Below are positions 6,944 through 7,298 of a stretch of 7,298 nt of DNA, one piece after another. The notes under the pieces were generated by a model. It saw nothing but the letters and a program-made list of their open reading frames with translations, ran no database searches and was not told where the DNA came from. This DNA is from Alphaproteobacteria bacterium (GTDB taxonomy: Bacteria > Pseudomonadota > Alphaproteobacteria > ATCC43930 > CGMCC-115725). The stretch lies in NCBI GenBank assembly GCA_030039975.1, contig JASHUO010000267.1, positions 1-7,298 on the forward strand, written 5' to 3'. The stretch's first letter is position 1; each line of letters starts with the position of its first letter. Position numbers and translations under genes: made by a program.

Positions 6944-7298
6944 ATGACCCATCGCGATCTTGCCGTGCTGGTGCTGGCCGCCGGCCAAGGCACGCGCATG
7001 AACTCGGCGCTGCCCAAAGTCCTGCATCGCATCGCCAACCGGCCGATGATCCAGCATGTGCTCGCCGCGGTGGCGCCGCTCGCACCGGCGCGCACCATCG
7101 TCGTCATTGGCCCCGGCATGGAGGCCGTGGCGGAGGCGGTTCGCCCGGCCGAGACGGTCGTGCAGGTGGCGCCGCGCGGCACCGGCCATGCAGTGATGTC
7201 GGCACGTCCGGCGCTGCAGGGCTTTGTCGGCGATGTTCTGGTGCTCTACGGCGACGCGCCGCTCATCGATATCGCGACCCTCCGCGCCGTCCTGGCCG
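6944..7298 (+). CDS. glmU: GlmU, N-acetylglucosamine-1-P uridyltransferase, 5' part
   Basis: The first 118 codons are present; the frame runs off the right edge. The uridyltransferase (Rossmann-like) domain starts with the nucleotide-binding signature LVLAAGQGTRMNSALPKVLH (9-28) holding the catalytic-site Arg (R18) and Lys (K25). Then come NRPMIQHVL (32-40), QVAPRGTGHAV (74-84), which contacts uracil and sugar, and LYGDAPLI (101-108) with the Mg-binding Asp D104. GlmU makes UDP-GlcNAc from GlcN-1-P in the cytosol for peptidoglycan and lipopolysaccharide. The C-terminal acetyltransferase domain lies outside the window. ATG 6944 is the only ATG in frame; TTG at 6938 is an alternative. No Shine-Dalgarno sequence is evident. 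A 14-codon frame (6903-6947) overlaps the start at ATGA. Confidence 0.96.
   Translation, partial: MTHRDLAVLVLAAGQGTRMNSALPKVLHRIANRPMIQHVLAAVAPLAPARTIVVIGPGMEAVAEAVRPAETVVQVAPRGTGHAVMSARPALQGFVGDVLVLYGDAPLIDIATLRAVLA

Overview
The window looks like ordinary chromosomal DNA from a GC-rich alphaproteobacterium, most likely of Rhodospirillales type. The basis is codon use with strongly GC-biased third positions, a groESL operon carrying both a CIRCE operator and an alphaproteobacterial RpoH-type promoter, and gph lying divergent from glmU. The genus cannot be fixed from the sequence alone. No mobile element, CRISPR array, phage gene or defence system was recognised. Most of the window is housekeeping DNA; the unusual material is in the intergenic stretches.

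Layout, left to right. Positions 1-86 may be the 3' tail of a gene that enters from the left. Positions 87-441 hold no convincing gene but contain a 26-bp dyad. An MFS transporter (442-1869, +) follows and runs convergently into groEL (1953-3590, -) and groES (3634-3951, -). The hairpin with a T-tract between MFS and groEL is the groESL terminator. Upstream of groES lie a CIRCE element (4003-4029) and a heat-shock/vegetative promoter (4031-4060). Positions 4061-4474 have no supported gene. They end at a candidate 22-residue membrane microprotein (4475-4543, +). Next is a small secreted Pro/Tyr-rich protein (4626-4955, -), then a tRNA-Val(CAC) gene with its own terminator and promoter (5105-5260, -).

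Divergent from the tRNA is a secreted DUF3108-type protein (5313-6092, +). It converges on gph, a phosphoglycolate phosphatase (6169-6834, -). Between these two genes, and running into the last codons of gph, are two opposed arrays of heptamer repeats. The window closes with the first 118 codons of glmU (6944 onward, +), divergent from gph.

Functionally, groES and groEL form the chaperonin, controlled by heat (RpoH) and HrcA/CIRCE. GlmU makes UDP-GlcNAc for peptidoglycan and lipopolysaccharide. Gph salvages 2-phosphoglycolate. The MFS protein, DUF3108 protein and Pro/Tyr-rich protein are envelope proteins of unassigned role. No novel multi-gene system is evident; the best leads are the heptamer arrays, the microprotein and the dyad upstream of the MFS gene.
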